Assembly: GCA_034359265.1 (NCBI GenBank)
Contig: CP136891.1
Span: forward strand, 49,158,001-49,222,000
Reading direction: 5' to 3'
Length of the DNA stretch: 64,000 nucleotides
DNA from: Canna indica
Lineage: Eukaryota > Streptophyta > Magnoliopsida > Zingiberales > Cannaceae
In this document: piece by piece, positions 12,691-23,939 of the stretch
Numbering within the stretch: the first letter of the stretch is position 1
Layout: the number at the start of each line of letters is the position of its first letter
Notes under the pieces: generated by a model
The model's input: only the letters and a program-made list of their open reading frames with translations
Databases searched by the model: none
What the model was told of the DNA's origin: nothing
Translations under genes and position numbers: made by a program

Positions 12691-13929
12691 GCATAGAATT
12701 GTAATATCATACATTATACATTTTTCTCTTTCTTCAAAAAGAAAAAAAATGCATTTATTCATGTTGTCACTGTTCAATAAGGGAACAATTAGCATCACAA
12801 GTTATCAATCAAACATCTTAGAATTAAGGGAACAATTAACCAATCAATCAAGAAAGGAAAGAAAAAATCATTCATACTTATTACATGCACTCAAGTAATT
12901 CAGCAAATGCACAAGAGATGAATTAATGGTCCATCATTTTCCACATATATAAGAGCATGGATTTTCATATCCCAGTGTAGAATATAAACACATTACCAGT
13001 ACAAAATCCAAAAAATGGTAGACTAAGAATTGCACAATTCAATTCTTTAAAGTACATAGCATATATCTGAGGGTTAGGTATTAGTAAAACCAAAGTGAAA
13101 AAAATGACTTAAGAAAATCATAAATAACAGCAAGCATGTACTTGTACCTTTAAAAGGCAAAGCTGCGCAACATTGTCCCGAAGTCCTAACTTATTGTATT
13201 CAATGTCTTCATGATGTAAAAGAGTAAATCTATACTAACAAAATATTTAATAAAATGAATTACAATAATATTAACATTAAAGTATCCATGATTTGGGTAC
13301 TAAAAATAGAAATCAACTAGAAACCAACAAAATATGCGAGCATGAATTAATCCATTTTTATTGGTCTATCTAAACCTTTCAGCCTAACATTAAGTCCAAA
13401 GGCTTGATAGATTTTACTGGCCATAGAAATGGAAAAATTAAGAAAATTAGAAGAAACTTTGACAAAATTAACAGCTATCAAGCCACCATGCTAATTTAAT
13501 CTGAAAAAAAGTAGAAACATTTGTTGGAGAGAAAAAACGAGAATAAGCTACAATGGAAATAGAAAAACGAGAATAAGCTATAATGGAAGGAATATAAATA
13601 ATATTATTTTAAATTGTTTATGACAGACGACTGATTTACATGATATTCAAAAGGAACACGAGGAGTTCTAAATATCTTAGATATATTCAAACTTGGAGCA
13701 GAAATTTAATCTTGCAAAGGCTTGGGACCAAGGTATCTTAGAACAGGTTTTATAGCAGATCAATTATTATTATTCTATTCTGCATGGACTCTTTATGCAC
13801 ACTTACTATTTTGTTACTTACTAATAGTGTTGTTCAACATTTTGGTGTCAATTTCTCTCCATGTTTTTCAAAAACCTACTTATTGCTTTGATACATTCAA
13901 CAGAAATATCGCTTATACCTGAGAAAAGT

Positions 13930-14500
13930 AAGCATGCCAGAAGAACAGGGAATTTTTTATGAACACTATACAAGTAACCATGAAGCAACATATAATTCAA
14001 TGGGTTCCAATGATGGATTCAGTCTTCATGGTTTAAGTGTTTCTAGTCAACATCCGCTACAAGCACTAGCATGGGCACATTAGCTATTAAACAATTGGGT
14101 TTTATCAATTCTAGGATACAAGTTACAGGTGCTTCAAATATAATATCTTCATCTTTGCAGCAAATGAACAACAAACCAATGAGTAATCTCCATGGACGCT
14201 CTAAAAATACTAAACTAGGTCAACTTGGGCAGTCACATCAAGTAGCTCAACCATATGGAGGCATTAAACTGCAATTTGGGGAAGGAACATGAAATTTTCT
14301 TACCCTACCATCCTCAGCATCTAGCTACAAGCTTCTCATTACCTGGAGGCACCATCAGTGGACAACTTAATAAGTCTTTAAGCATGCATATGACAGAACA
14401 TAGTCATGAAGAACAATTTTCTATGTTTCAGCAGAGTACACTGATATCAGTTTGCCAGGACAGCCACAATCGAGGGGACAATTACTATTAAATTTAAAGG
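13930..14500 (+). pseudogene. Unrecognised gene-like fragment with frameshifts
   Basis: Codon-like text on the plus strand is rich in Ser, Gln, Asn, His and Gly, for example NSMGSNDGFSLHGLSVSSQH near 14000 and GQSHQVAQPYGGIKLQFGEG near 14235-14290. It continues across at least two frame changes to about 14485. The composition resembles the disordered C-terminal half of plant transcription regulators such as type-B response regulators, but no domain is present to decide. It sits among other captured pieces in CACTA 1, on the strand opposite to the kinase and Mei2-like pieces. Confidence 0.35.
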
Positions 14501-15729
14501 AAGAAAGGAGGCTAACATTATTCAAAACAGAAAAGGGACTTACATATTTCATGTTTTCAAACTGATAGACCACATCGGCATCAAATTAATGGTGAACGAT
14601 GTGACGTCCGCGTGCAATCAAAATATTTCATCAATGCAGGATCATTATTGCCAATAATAGTGACTGTTTCACCTGGATTTCTGAAGAGATGTTAGCTTTA
14701 TGCATGAAACCAAGATTATCTGCACAGTCTCAAAATAAACTGGAGCATAAGACATTCGACGCGGTAGCGGAAAATTGAGCACAAGTATCGTGCGAAAATG
14801 TCGTAATTCAGGCATCCACTAACAAAAGAAGTATAACAAGGTACCGGTGGCCTTGTGGGAGGCCTCTGAACGACGTTACGGAAACTGACGCGTGGATCCG
14901 ACTCCCCAGCTCACCTGTAGGACATAAGAAAATGTTGTTGGAGAGAAAAGAAGATAGATCAAGGCATGAAGAGGACACGTGAAGAAGCCGTCAGCAAATG
15001 TTGTTAGGGTTTAGGGCGTTACCTAGTTCGGAAGACGGAGCCGCCATTGTCAATCACAATGGGGGTGGTCGGGGAGAAGCGAATGTAATCCGATTGACGA
15101 GAAGGCCGCGCCATCGTAGAAGAAGGAGGCATCCCGTCTTCTCAACCTTCTTTTTGGAAGCTGTTTGGTTGGGCTAGTCTTGAGTTTTCTTGTAGTGGCA
15201 CCTCCGTCTGTGGCCGAGCAGAATAGAGATGGGAAAGGATCGGGAAGAATAGAGATGAGGAGGAGATGGGAAGAAGGGAGAGGAGGAAAAGGGTTTAGGG
15301 TTTTTCGCAGAAGAAAAGAAGGGACAAATGAGGAGGAATAGAGATCCGCGTGGAGATGAAGGGAACGGAAGAAATTGCGTGCAGAGAAAAGAAGGAGAGA
15401 GTAGAAAAGCATATTGCAATATATCCAATAAAATAGGCTTTTCTTTGTTTATTGTTGTATACAAATTTTAAAACCTTAAAATTGTATCTAATTTTAAATC
15501 GAAAAGCATCTAATTTTCTTTGTATATTGTTGTATACAAATTTTGAACCCTTAAAATTGTATATTGCAATATATTCAATTTAAAATAAAGTACTTGCTAT
15601 TTATTTTAAATTTAAACACTTTAAATTTATATTTGTATATTGGATATAACTATATCATCCAAATTTAAAATAAATAGAAAACCATCTAATCTTAAGTTTA
15701 AACCCTTATTAATGTAATATAAATTTTAA
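14501..15729. other. Non-coding interior of CACTA 1, including a purine/pyrimidine-skewed stretch
   Basis: No recognisable gene. 15050-15412 is open on the minus strand and rich in Ser, Pro, Leu and Phe, but this comes from a purine-rich plus strand (GAAGAGGAGG-like) and looks like a captured 5' leader. After 15415 the DNA becomes AT-rich. Confidence 0.4.
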
Positions 15730-16533
15730 ACTCTTAAATGTCTCTAATATTAAATCAGAGATGCAATATCAATTGCATCTCTAATTTGAAATCAGAGACG
15801 CGATATAAATTGTGTCTCTAATTTTAAATCAGATACGCGATATAAATTACGTCACTAATTTTTTGAATCGGAGACGCGTATAAATTAGCATCTCTAATTT
15901 TTTAAATCGAAGACACATATCAATTGACGTCTCTGATTTAAAACTAGAGACACAATATAAATTGTGTCTCTAATTTTAAATCAGAGACGCAATATAAATT
16001 GTGTATCTATTTTTTTTAATCGGAGACGCATATAAATTGGCGTCTCTAATTTTTTAAATCGGGAACACAATATAAATTAGTGTCTCTAATTTTTTTAATT
16101 GGAGACACATATAAATTGGCGTCTCTAATTTTAAATCGATGACGCAATATAAATTGTGTCTCTAATTTTTTAAATCGGAGACACATAAATTGACGTCTCT
16201 AATTTCAAATCAGAGACGCAATATAAATTGTGTTTCAAATTTTTTAAATCGAAAATGTATATAAATTGGCGTCTCTAATCTTAAATCAGATGCGTCTCTA
16301 TTTTTTAATAAATCGGGGACGCAATGTAAATTGTGTTTCTAATTCTGAGATGCTCATAATAAAGCATCCCTAATGAAAAAAATCGAGATGCTAAGAAAAA
16401 ATATGTCCCCAATGACAGCAAAAAGGGTGACACTTTTTATAGCGTCTCCAAATAATATGAGTTTTAAAATTTTGGCAACGCTAATAAAAGCGTCCCTACA
16501 GTTGCATCCTTAAAAGTCCATTTTCTTGTAGAG
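15730..16533. repeat. Right subterminal repeat array of CACTA 1
   Basis: About a dozen imperfect units of 35-60 bases repeat the pattern TCAGAGACGCxATATAAATTG...GTCTCTAATTTTAAA. The GAGAC/GTCTC words face each other, so single units can fold back. The array ends at the CACTA terminal repeat. This is much denser than the left array, a known asymmetry of CACTA ends. Confidence 0.8.
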
Positions 16534-17306
16534 TCATAGTGGCTATAACGAGTCCTGAAGGCAGCCTTGGGCACATCACAGTCTTGGATTCTGAACTGAT
16601 GGTATCCGAACCTTAGATCGATCTTTGAAAACCATTTTCTCCCCTGCAATTGATCGAACAAGTCATTGATTCTTGGTAGCGAGTAACGATTCTTGATTGT
16701 CACTTGTTAAGCTGCCTATAGTCGATGCACATGCGCAAGGTCCTATCCTTTTTCTTCACAAATAGGACCGGAGCTCCCCACGGAGACACACTTGGGTGAA
16801 TGAACCCCAAGTCTAGCAACTCCTGCAACTGCATCTTTAATTCCCTGAGTTCGGCCGGCGCCATCCGATAGGGTGGGATGGAGATCAGCTTTACTCCAGG
16901 TTGCACCTCGATGTAGAATTCGATCTCTCTCTTAGGCGGCAATCCTGGCAATTCCTCTAGAAATACATCGGGGAACTCACAGACTACCTGAGTTCCTCCG
17001 ACGTCCCCTGTCGTGCCCCCCTTTTTCTTGGCCATAGACATGAAGGCCAGGAAAGACTGGCAGCCACCCAAAAAGCAATTTACGAGCCTTAAGGGATGAA
17101 ATGACTCCCATGGGCTCACCTCTACCATCTCCTTGGAAGGTGACCTGTGGCAATCTGGGCTTACTGAATATGATAATTTTAGCCCTGCAATCTACATACG
17201 CAAAGTGTTCCGCCAGCCAATCCATGCCCAGTATGACATCGAGTTCAAGCATTGGCAGGAGTGTCAATTCTGCTCTCAAAACATAACCACGGATGAGCTC
17301 TCAAAA
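16534..17306 (-). pseudogene. Ty3/gypsy pol, 5' part of element A (protease and RT start)
   Basis: This is the part of gypsy A to the right of the CACTA insertion. 16977-17279 encodes the protease C-terminal part (ELDVILGMDWLAEHF). 16700-17128 encodes the linker and RT start ([44 protein letters not shown]). 16534-16703 continues with [15 protein letters not shown] and breaks within the RYSHYE codons at the CACTA border. gag and the 5' LTR are missing: sequence changes to copia LTR at about 17306, at the same point as in copy B (46280). Confidence 0.85.
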
Positions 17307-18285
17307 GAGGCTAACCTCATAAGGACCTTATAAGATAAAGTCCGAATGCGGCCCTATATGTCTACTAGCATGGAGATGCTGTAATTCGACCACTGATCTC
17401 GTCTACGGACAAGATAAGAAAGATATTTCCTATAGGAACGAATACGCGAGGAAGGAGATCCTCGGCAACCCTAATTTGTAGGGCATCCCTAAATTGTAAG
17501 GATTGACACATGATAAATCCTAATCAATAAGAATTTAATTTATAGAGATAAATTAAAGTTTATATTTAGTTGGATTTAATTAATTTTGAATTAATTATAA
17601 ATCCAATAAATTTAAATTATTGTTTTGGTGGCAAACTATGCCCCTTATAAATAGATGGCTTAACCTCCTTCAAGGGGGTTAAGCAAATTGGTTAATGATC
17701 TTGGAGAAGAGCAAGTGCTTGGTTCTTGAGAGGCTTCTTGAAGAGAGAAGCTCCAAGAACTCTTCCACATCTCCTTGAAGGGCCGGCCATCAAAAGCTTC
17801 CTTCTCCGATTTTGTGAAGCCGATTGAAGGTCTCTTCCGCTTGGGTGTGTCATCTACTTCATCTTCTTGGAGGAGTCCAAGAAGGACAGTGAGGTATTCC
17901 TTCATCTTCCTCCTTGTTATGTGGTTTTCTCATCCTCTCTTCCTCCCTTTTGGTTCTCGGTTCTTGGTGGAAGGGTCGGCTTCACTTTGATGCATTTCAG
18001 GATTGAGATTGTCTCTCCGTTGAGCCACAACGAGTCTTGGTGTTCGCTGCCCCTTGGTTGCGAGGAACTTGGTGTGGACTTTACTTGGAGGACATGCGCG
18101 TGTGCGTCTTGAAACAGGGATAGGAGCAGCCATACCATCTGTAGTATAAGGTAAATCTTCTCCTTCTACTCATTGATTGAATTCCTTAAAGATTGCTAAA
18201 GTTGATCGCTGGTTTAGGAATATTTTGAATTTTTAAATTGCTTTTTCTGCTGTGCTACTTTTTCCCATCTCAACAGTGGTATTAG
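17307..18285 (+). repeat. Copia element E 5' LTR, 5'-truncated
   Basis: This matches 23440-23935, 46281-47007 and 61640-62500. It contains a TTATAAATAG box at 17645-17654 and ends CATCTCAACA just before a tRNA primer site. The left part of the LTR (present at about 60.7-61.64 kb in another copy) is missing. Open frames on both strands here (17660-18138) are LTR text and carry no known domain. Confidence 0.7.
17641..17656 (+). promoter_or_regulatory. LTR TATA box, copia E
   Basis: CCCCTTATAAATAGATGG is conserved in all four copies of this LTR (also near 23779, 46616 and 61971). It is the likely retrotransposon promoter core. Confidence 0.6.
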
Positions 18286-18286
18286 A

Positions 18287-18299
18287 GCCACTTTTAGCA
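18287..18299 (+). other. Primer binding site, copia E
   Basis: TGGTATTAGAGCC follows the LTR end by one base. It differs by one base from TGGTATCAGAGCC, the complement of the plant initiator-Met tRNA 3' end, and fixes the element's plus orientation. Confidence 0.8.
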
Positions 18300-19685
18300 A
18301 TTTTTTCGGAATTTTATCATGTGTTATTGTTGTGTTTACAAACCGTTCGCTCCTTAAATGTCATGCTGCCCGATTTTTGTTTTCGTGGGTTCTTGAGTCG
18401 TTCTTTTAGCTCGACGGTTCATGCAATGAATCGGAGTGGTAGCCTACTGTCCAAACCTGTCTTGGACAGATTTCAAACTAAAGAACCCCATGGATTCATG
18501 GTAGAACAGCCTCGAAAACTGAAATATTCAACATGTGTTGTTTGGACCGTTTTAGGTGGAAACATAACCCGATTAGCGCATTTTCAGATTCTATTTTTTC
18601 CTTTCTTTTTCTTAATAGTTAATATGCATGAAAGGATGATTATGGATGAGCCCTATAGGCTGTGACTATTTGTAAAATGTGGTTGTATTAATTGCTTGTA
18701 AGTTTATGAAATTTCGACATTGTAACTTTTGAATAGGGCCTGCGTACCCCTGCCTTCCTCTTGAGAATTTTGATTATAATCTTCTCCTCCCTGTCCTTAA
18801 ACCTTTCACCAAGGGTTGTTTGGGGTCTTCTTCTTTTTGTTTTGTAAAATTAGAAGTTTAGGGGCAGATTTGCGACGAGCACACTTGCTGCACGATTTTG
18901 GTGCGCGCGCGGAGAGGACGTGTTTGGCGCCATGATGATGACGACTTGAACCCTGAGAAGGCACTAATGGAACCGACAACCTTCAAGATGTTTTTGGGTA
19001 GCGCCTTGGTGAGTCGGAGCTCCCTAAAACCCTAGGATGATGGCCTTGGTTCGCTCGGTGGCTCGGGTGGAACCCTTAGAACATCTGTAATCATCCTTAT
19101 TTACTTTATGCTTTTATTTATTACTTTTGCTTCAATTGTTGATAGCTTAGACAATTATAATTGCATGAAGAAACCCTCCAATAGCATTGAGTACGAATGG
19201 CTAAGATATTAAGAATATCGGTCATGCCTTCCATCGTTATGAGGTACAAGTGTGTCTATTGTTACAAAGGCTTTATTGTGCAAACACAAATCCTTTTATG
19301 CTAATAGACATGTTGCATCTCATATGGCACATACTCTTGTGTCTCTACTACTAGCTTGAACGTGACTTATCTTGTTGAGCAAACTCAAGGGTGGTTGTTT
19401 TCTCGCTAGGGTAAACAAACGATGGGTCCAACTCAACTAGGGCTCCTTGGTTTGTTGTGCAAACACAAGGCCATAGTAACCCTAGAGGCAAAAACATGAG
19501 GGAAGTCGCATAATGATGTGATCGGTAAAGAGTTACCTACCCATGGACCTATTAGGATTTGTCGTGTTAAAAGAGAGACCCGAGTAGGAAAAGTGGGAGC
19601 CATAATTAATTGAAAGATCTTAATAATCAAGCATACAACATATTTGCTGATTTATGACTTTTCTTTTCATTGTAGCATATTCAAC
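18300..19685 (+). other. Untranslated leader of copia E
   Basis: About 1.4 kb lies between the primer site and the gag ATG. An open frame at 18252-18665 has no recognised domain. The same leader is present near 62515-63835 and mostly deleted in the copy at 47007. No separate gene is supported. Confidence 0.55.
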
Positions 19686-20465
19686 ATGTCATCTACACTG
19701 TCATTGCAAAGCATACTTGATGAAAATAAACTCACTGGACTGAACTATGTCGATTGGTTGTGAAACTTGAGGATTGTTCTCACCCAGGAGAGACTTTCTG
19801 ATATGCTTGATAATCGACCACCGGATGCCCTTTCCCAAAGGCCTACTGAGGAAGTGAGAGTCACTATGTCCGATGTGTTGTAGCGACAACATGGAAAGAT
19901 GGACTCGGGGGCTATCCTCTCCCACCTCAAGGAGTTATACGGTGAAGAGAGCCGTACTGCTAGGTTTGAGATATCAAAATAACTCTTCCAGGCCAAGATG
20001 ATGACAAGGAGCCCTGTTGAAACTCATGTTCTCAAACTAATCGATTTGATCGAGAGATTAGAGAAATTAGGTGTAAACATTGATAAGGGGCTAAGTCTGG
20101 ACTTAATACTCCAATCCCTTATAGGGTCATTTTCACAGTTTATCATTAACTACCACATGAACAACTTCGACACCTCGCTTCCCGAGCTCCTTAATATGCT
20201 GCAGACTGTTGAGTCCCACCTTTCGAAGGAAAAGGACAAAGTCTCGCTAGTGGGTAGTGCCCCTAAAAAGGCAAAGAAGCGCTCTGTTAAGAACAAAGCG
20301 AATAACAAATATGTGAAACCCAAAAGGGATATCAAGAAGAAAGGGAAGAGGGCTCCTACGGGCACCTATTTCCATTGTGGAAAAGATGGCCACTAGAAGT
20401 GCAACTGCAAGGAGTATATTGCAGAAGTAAACCAGAAGAGGGCTTCTAAAGCTAAACAAATCTAG
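19686..20465 (+). pseudogene. Ty1/copia gag, element E
   Basis: It starts MSSTLSLQSILDENKLTG, a common copia gag opening, and continues through a capsid-like region (20000-20230) to a Lys-rich stretch and a CCHC zinc knuckle (YFHCGKDGH, KCNCKEY). Stops interrupt it: TGA at WL*NLRI, where the copy at 63.9 kb has CGA, TAG at DVL*RQ, TAA at ISK*LF, and TAG inside the knuckle (GH*KC). It cannot give a working capsid protein. Confidence 0.85.
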
Positions 20466-22995
20466 AAATAAATCTATCATTACAAAATTCTACTACATGG
20501 GTATTGGATACCGGTTGTGGTGCTCACATTTGCAATTCGTTGCAGGGGTTTAGAATAAGTAGAATGCTAAACAAAGACAACTACGACCTTCGGGTAGGCA
20601 ATGGCGCAAGAGTTGCAGCTTTAGCCGTAGGAACCTATATTTTTGTATCTACCATCAGGCAAAATCATTGAATTGAGCAATTGTTATTTCATTCCAGTTC
20701 TAATAAAGAACGTTATTTGCGTTACTTTGTTGCTACAACAAGGCTATGAAATGTCCTTAAAAGGCAATTGTTGCCACATATATCATTCTGATGAATTATA
20801 TGGAACTGGACACATTTCAAATTGTTTGATGATCTTAGATGTAACTGATAATATTTTTCATATCGACCAAACGCACAAGAGGAAATGAGATAATCTAAAC
20901 CTCACCTATCTTTGGCACTTGAGACTGGATCATATTAATGAGAATCAGATTAACAAGTTGTACAAAGACGGATTGTTTGAGCCATTCGATTTTGAATCGA
21001 TGTCAACTTGTGAATACTGCCTCAAAGGAAAAATGAAAAAGTCCCCCTTCACTGGACGTAGTGAAAGGGCTACTGATTTTTAGAGCTGGTCCACACAAAT
21101 GTTTGCGGACAATGACAACTCAAGCCAGAGGTGGGTATTCCTACTTCATCATGTTTACGGACGATAGATCAAGGTATGGATATGTCTACCTGTAGAGACA
21201 TAAGTATGATACTTTTGAAAAGTTCAAAGAGTATAAGGCTGAGGTTGAGAAACAAGTAGGGAAAAGTATTAAAACCCTTCGATCAGATGAGGGTGGTGAG
21301 TACTTATCCACCGAGTTTCTAAATTATCTAAAAGACAATGGGATTGTCTCCGGATGGACTCCTCCAGTCACACCACAACATAATCGAGTATCTGAAAGGA
21401 GGAATCACACATTGTTACACATGATGCGGTCTATGCTTTGTTATACTGATCTCCCGAGTTCCTTTTGGGGATATGCGCTTGAAATGACTATCTACTTTTA
21501 GAATAGGGATCCCATAAAGTCTCTCTGGTACACCATATGAAATATGGAGTGGCAAGAAACCAAGTTTGAGGCATCTAAAGATTTAGGGATGCCTGTGTAC
21601 GTCATGAAATTAGAGTTAGATAAGTGTTATGCTAAATCAACTAGGTGTAGGTTTGTAGGGTATCCTTAATAGAGTTTAGGGTATTATTTCTACTCGCTAA
21701 TTGAACAAAAGGTGTTTGTCAGTAGGTATGTCACTTTCTTAGAAAAAGAGTTTATCGTGGAAAGTGAGAGTGGGAGAGATGTTGAGCTAGATGAAGTTCA
21801 ACAATCACAAGCAAATTCGCAACCAACCGTGGAAAGTCCACAGGAAGAACCAATCGCAGAAACACTACCTCTCACCACTATTCGAAGATTAGGGAGATTG
21901 CGTAGACAACCTGAAAGATTATTTCTGGCCATTGAGAATGAACATGAATTCATTGATCCGCAATCCTATGATCAAACAATCAAATATGTTGATTGCAAAT
22001 AATGGCAGGGAGCAATGCAATCCGAAATGGACTCCATGTTCACAAATAAAGTCTGGACTTTGGTTGACATACCCGAAGGAGTTACTCCTATAGTGTGTAA
22101 GTGAATCTTTAAAAGAAAGATTGGAGCTGATGACCTATAAGTCCAGGCCGGTAGTAAAAGGTTTCACTCAAAGGCAAGGTCTCGACTATGATGAAACTTT
22201 TTCTTCTGTAGCCATGCTCAAGTCCATTAGGATAATGCTAGCCATTGCTGCATATCAAGACAATGAGATCTGACAGATGGATGTCGAGACTGCATTCCTC
22301 AATTGTGAACTTAAGGAAGAGGTCTATATGACCCAACTAGAAGGATTCGTATCTCCGGTAGGACCGAAGATGGTATGCAAATTGCAAAGGTCTATTTATA
22401 GAATTAAGCAAGTCTATCTCGAGGAGTTGGAACATCCGTTTTGATAAGACAGTCAAAGAGTTTGGTGGATCCTGGAGAGGAATATTGGAAAGCTGTAAAG
22501 AACATTCTTAAGTACTTGAGAAGGACTAAAGATGCTCTCCTAATTTATGGTGGGTCAGATTTTAAACTTGAGTGCTACACAGATTTTAGCTTCCAATCAG
22601 ACCTGGATGATAATAAATCCATTTCTGAATATGTATTTACTCTGAATGGTGGCGCAGTATGCTAGAAAAGTTCCAAGCAAGGAACTGTGGCTGACTCGGT
22701 GACAAAAGCTGAGTACATCACTGCAAGCGAAGCCGCAAAGGAATGAGTGTGGATAAAGAAAATTTATCATTGAGCTGGGTGTTGTTCGTGAGGTTGCCGG
22801 TCCGATCCCCGTTTATTGTGATAACACTAGGGCTGTTGCTCAAGCAAAGGAACCTAGATCCTACCACAAATCAAAACACATCCTAAGGTGGTATCACCTG
22901 ATCAGAGAGATTGTTGGACGTGGTGATATAAATGTCGAACGTGTTGACACGAAAGAAAATATTACACATCCATTCACAAAGCCATTACCATAGTA
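20466..22995 (+). pseudogene. Ty1/copia pol, element E, with deleted RT core
   Basis: Domains come in copia order: protease (WVLDTGCGAHIC at about 20500), GAG-pre-integrase (YLWHLRLDHI at about 20910), integrase core (LRSDEGGEYLS at about 21280; SERRNHTLLHMM at about 21390; WGYALEMT), the RT start (KVWTLVDIPEG at about 22055), then RNase H (AVKNILKYLRRTKD at about 22495, YTDFSFQSD, VTKAEYITASEAAKE). Near 22457 the text jumps from RT ([10 protein letters not shown]) straight to the sequence before RNase H, so the catalytic YVDD region is gone. Many stops are present. Non-functional. Confidence 0.85.
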
Positions 22996-23935
22996 GTAGT
23001 TCGATCGCCCCTTAAGTTGTATGGGTATTAAATACCGCAATGATTGGCTACAATCACATGTTGATGTATAGGGAACTATTTTTGGTTAATGAATAATATG
23101 AGGCAACATTTCATCATATGTGTAGGGTTTGACACATCTTCCGTACCCTAGCTGACTTCGGGACATTGTAACCGAGGGGCTCAGTTGGATGGTAACTAAT
23201 CACCGGAGGGCGTCCAATCCCTGTATATTGAACCTCACACATTCTGGGTAGTCATAACACGTTGTTAGACATCAATCTTGACTTGTGAGTGGAGTCTCTC
23301 ACGACCACACTAAAGGGGTTTAGTGGTGGCTCGTAAGATTCGAATAGAAGTCGTTCTATCAGATCCGACTCTCCCTTATGCACGATTCATTACTGCTTAG
23401 TGTGGGGCCCAATGGGTCACACACAACAAGCTAATCTCGTAACGGACCTTATAAGATAAAGTCCGAATGCGGCCCTATATGTCAACTAGCATGGACATGC
23501 TGCTACTCAATCATGGATCTCATTTACGGACATGATAGAAAAGATATTTCCTATAGAAATGAATACACAAGGAAGGAGTTCCTTAGTAACCGGAGTTCCT
23601 CAGTAACCCTAATTTGTAGGGCATCACTAAATCGTAGGGATTGGCACATGATAAATCCTAATCAATAAGAATTTAATTTATAGAGATAAATTAAAGTTTA
23701 TATTTAGTTGGACTTAATTAATTTTGAATTAATTATAAATCCATCAAATATAAATTATTGTTTTAGTGGCAACTTATGCCCCTTATAAATAGATGGCCTA
23801 ACCTCCTTCAAGGGGGTTAAGCAAATTGGTTAATTATTTTGGAGAAGAGCAAGGGCTTGATTCTTGAGAGGCTTCTTGAAGAGAGAAGCTCCAAGAACTC
23901 CTCCTGATCTCCTTGAATGGACGACCATCAAAAGT
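22996..23935 (+). repeat. Copia element E 3' LTR, 3'-truncated
   Basis: Sequence after the RNase H end matches the LTR at 60.7-62.1 kb, including the TTATAAATAG box near 23784. It stops at about 23935 (CCATCAAAAG), where minus-strand copia F begins. The precise TG start is uncertain. Confidence 0.6.
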
Positions 23936-23939
23936 TATC

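Larger units (their letters stand above)
7478..16533. mobile_element. CACTA (En/Spm) element 1, non-autonomous, carrying organelle and nuclear gene pieces
   Basis: The left end reads CACTACAACAAATATAG. The right end, reverse-complemented, reads CTCTACAAGAAAATGG, so 7 of the first 8 bases pair. A 3-bp TCA flanks both sides (7475-7477 and 16534-16536), the CACTA family target-duplication length. Removing the element restores the gypsy reverse transcriptase, matching the uninterrupted copy B near 45555. Length is 9,056 bp. Both ends carry subterminal repeats built around GAGACGC/GCGTCTC words, typical of CACTA elements. I see no TNP2 or Transposase_24 coding sequence, so it must have been moved in trans. 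The interior holds organelle-like DNA (about 8.2-11.3 kb) and nuclear exon fragments (11.3-14.7 kb). The assignment is firm from ends, TSD and empty site. Confidence 0.88.

Noticed and set aside
15050..15412. 120-codon minus-strand frame rich in Ser, Leu and Pro
   Set aside because: It comes from a purine-rich plus strand and has no recognisable domain.
7500..16500. CRISPR-like regular repeats at the CACTA ends
   Set aside because: Units are diverged, spacers are not unique, both orientations occur, no cas gene exists, and the context is a plant nuclear transposon.
17660..18138. Several overlapping open frames on both strands in the copia LTR
   Set aside because: The same LTR copies at 46.9 and 62.1 kb do not conserve the frames; no domain.
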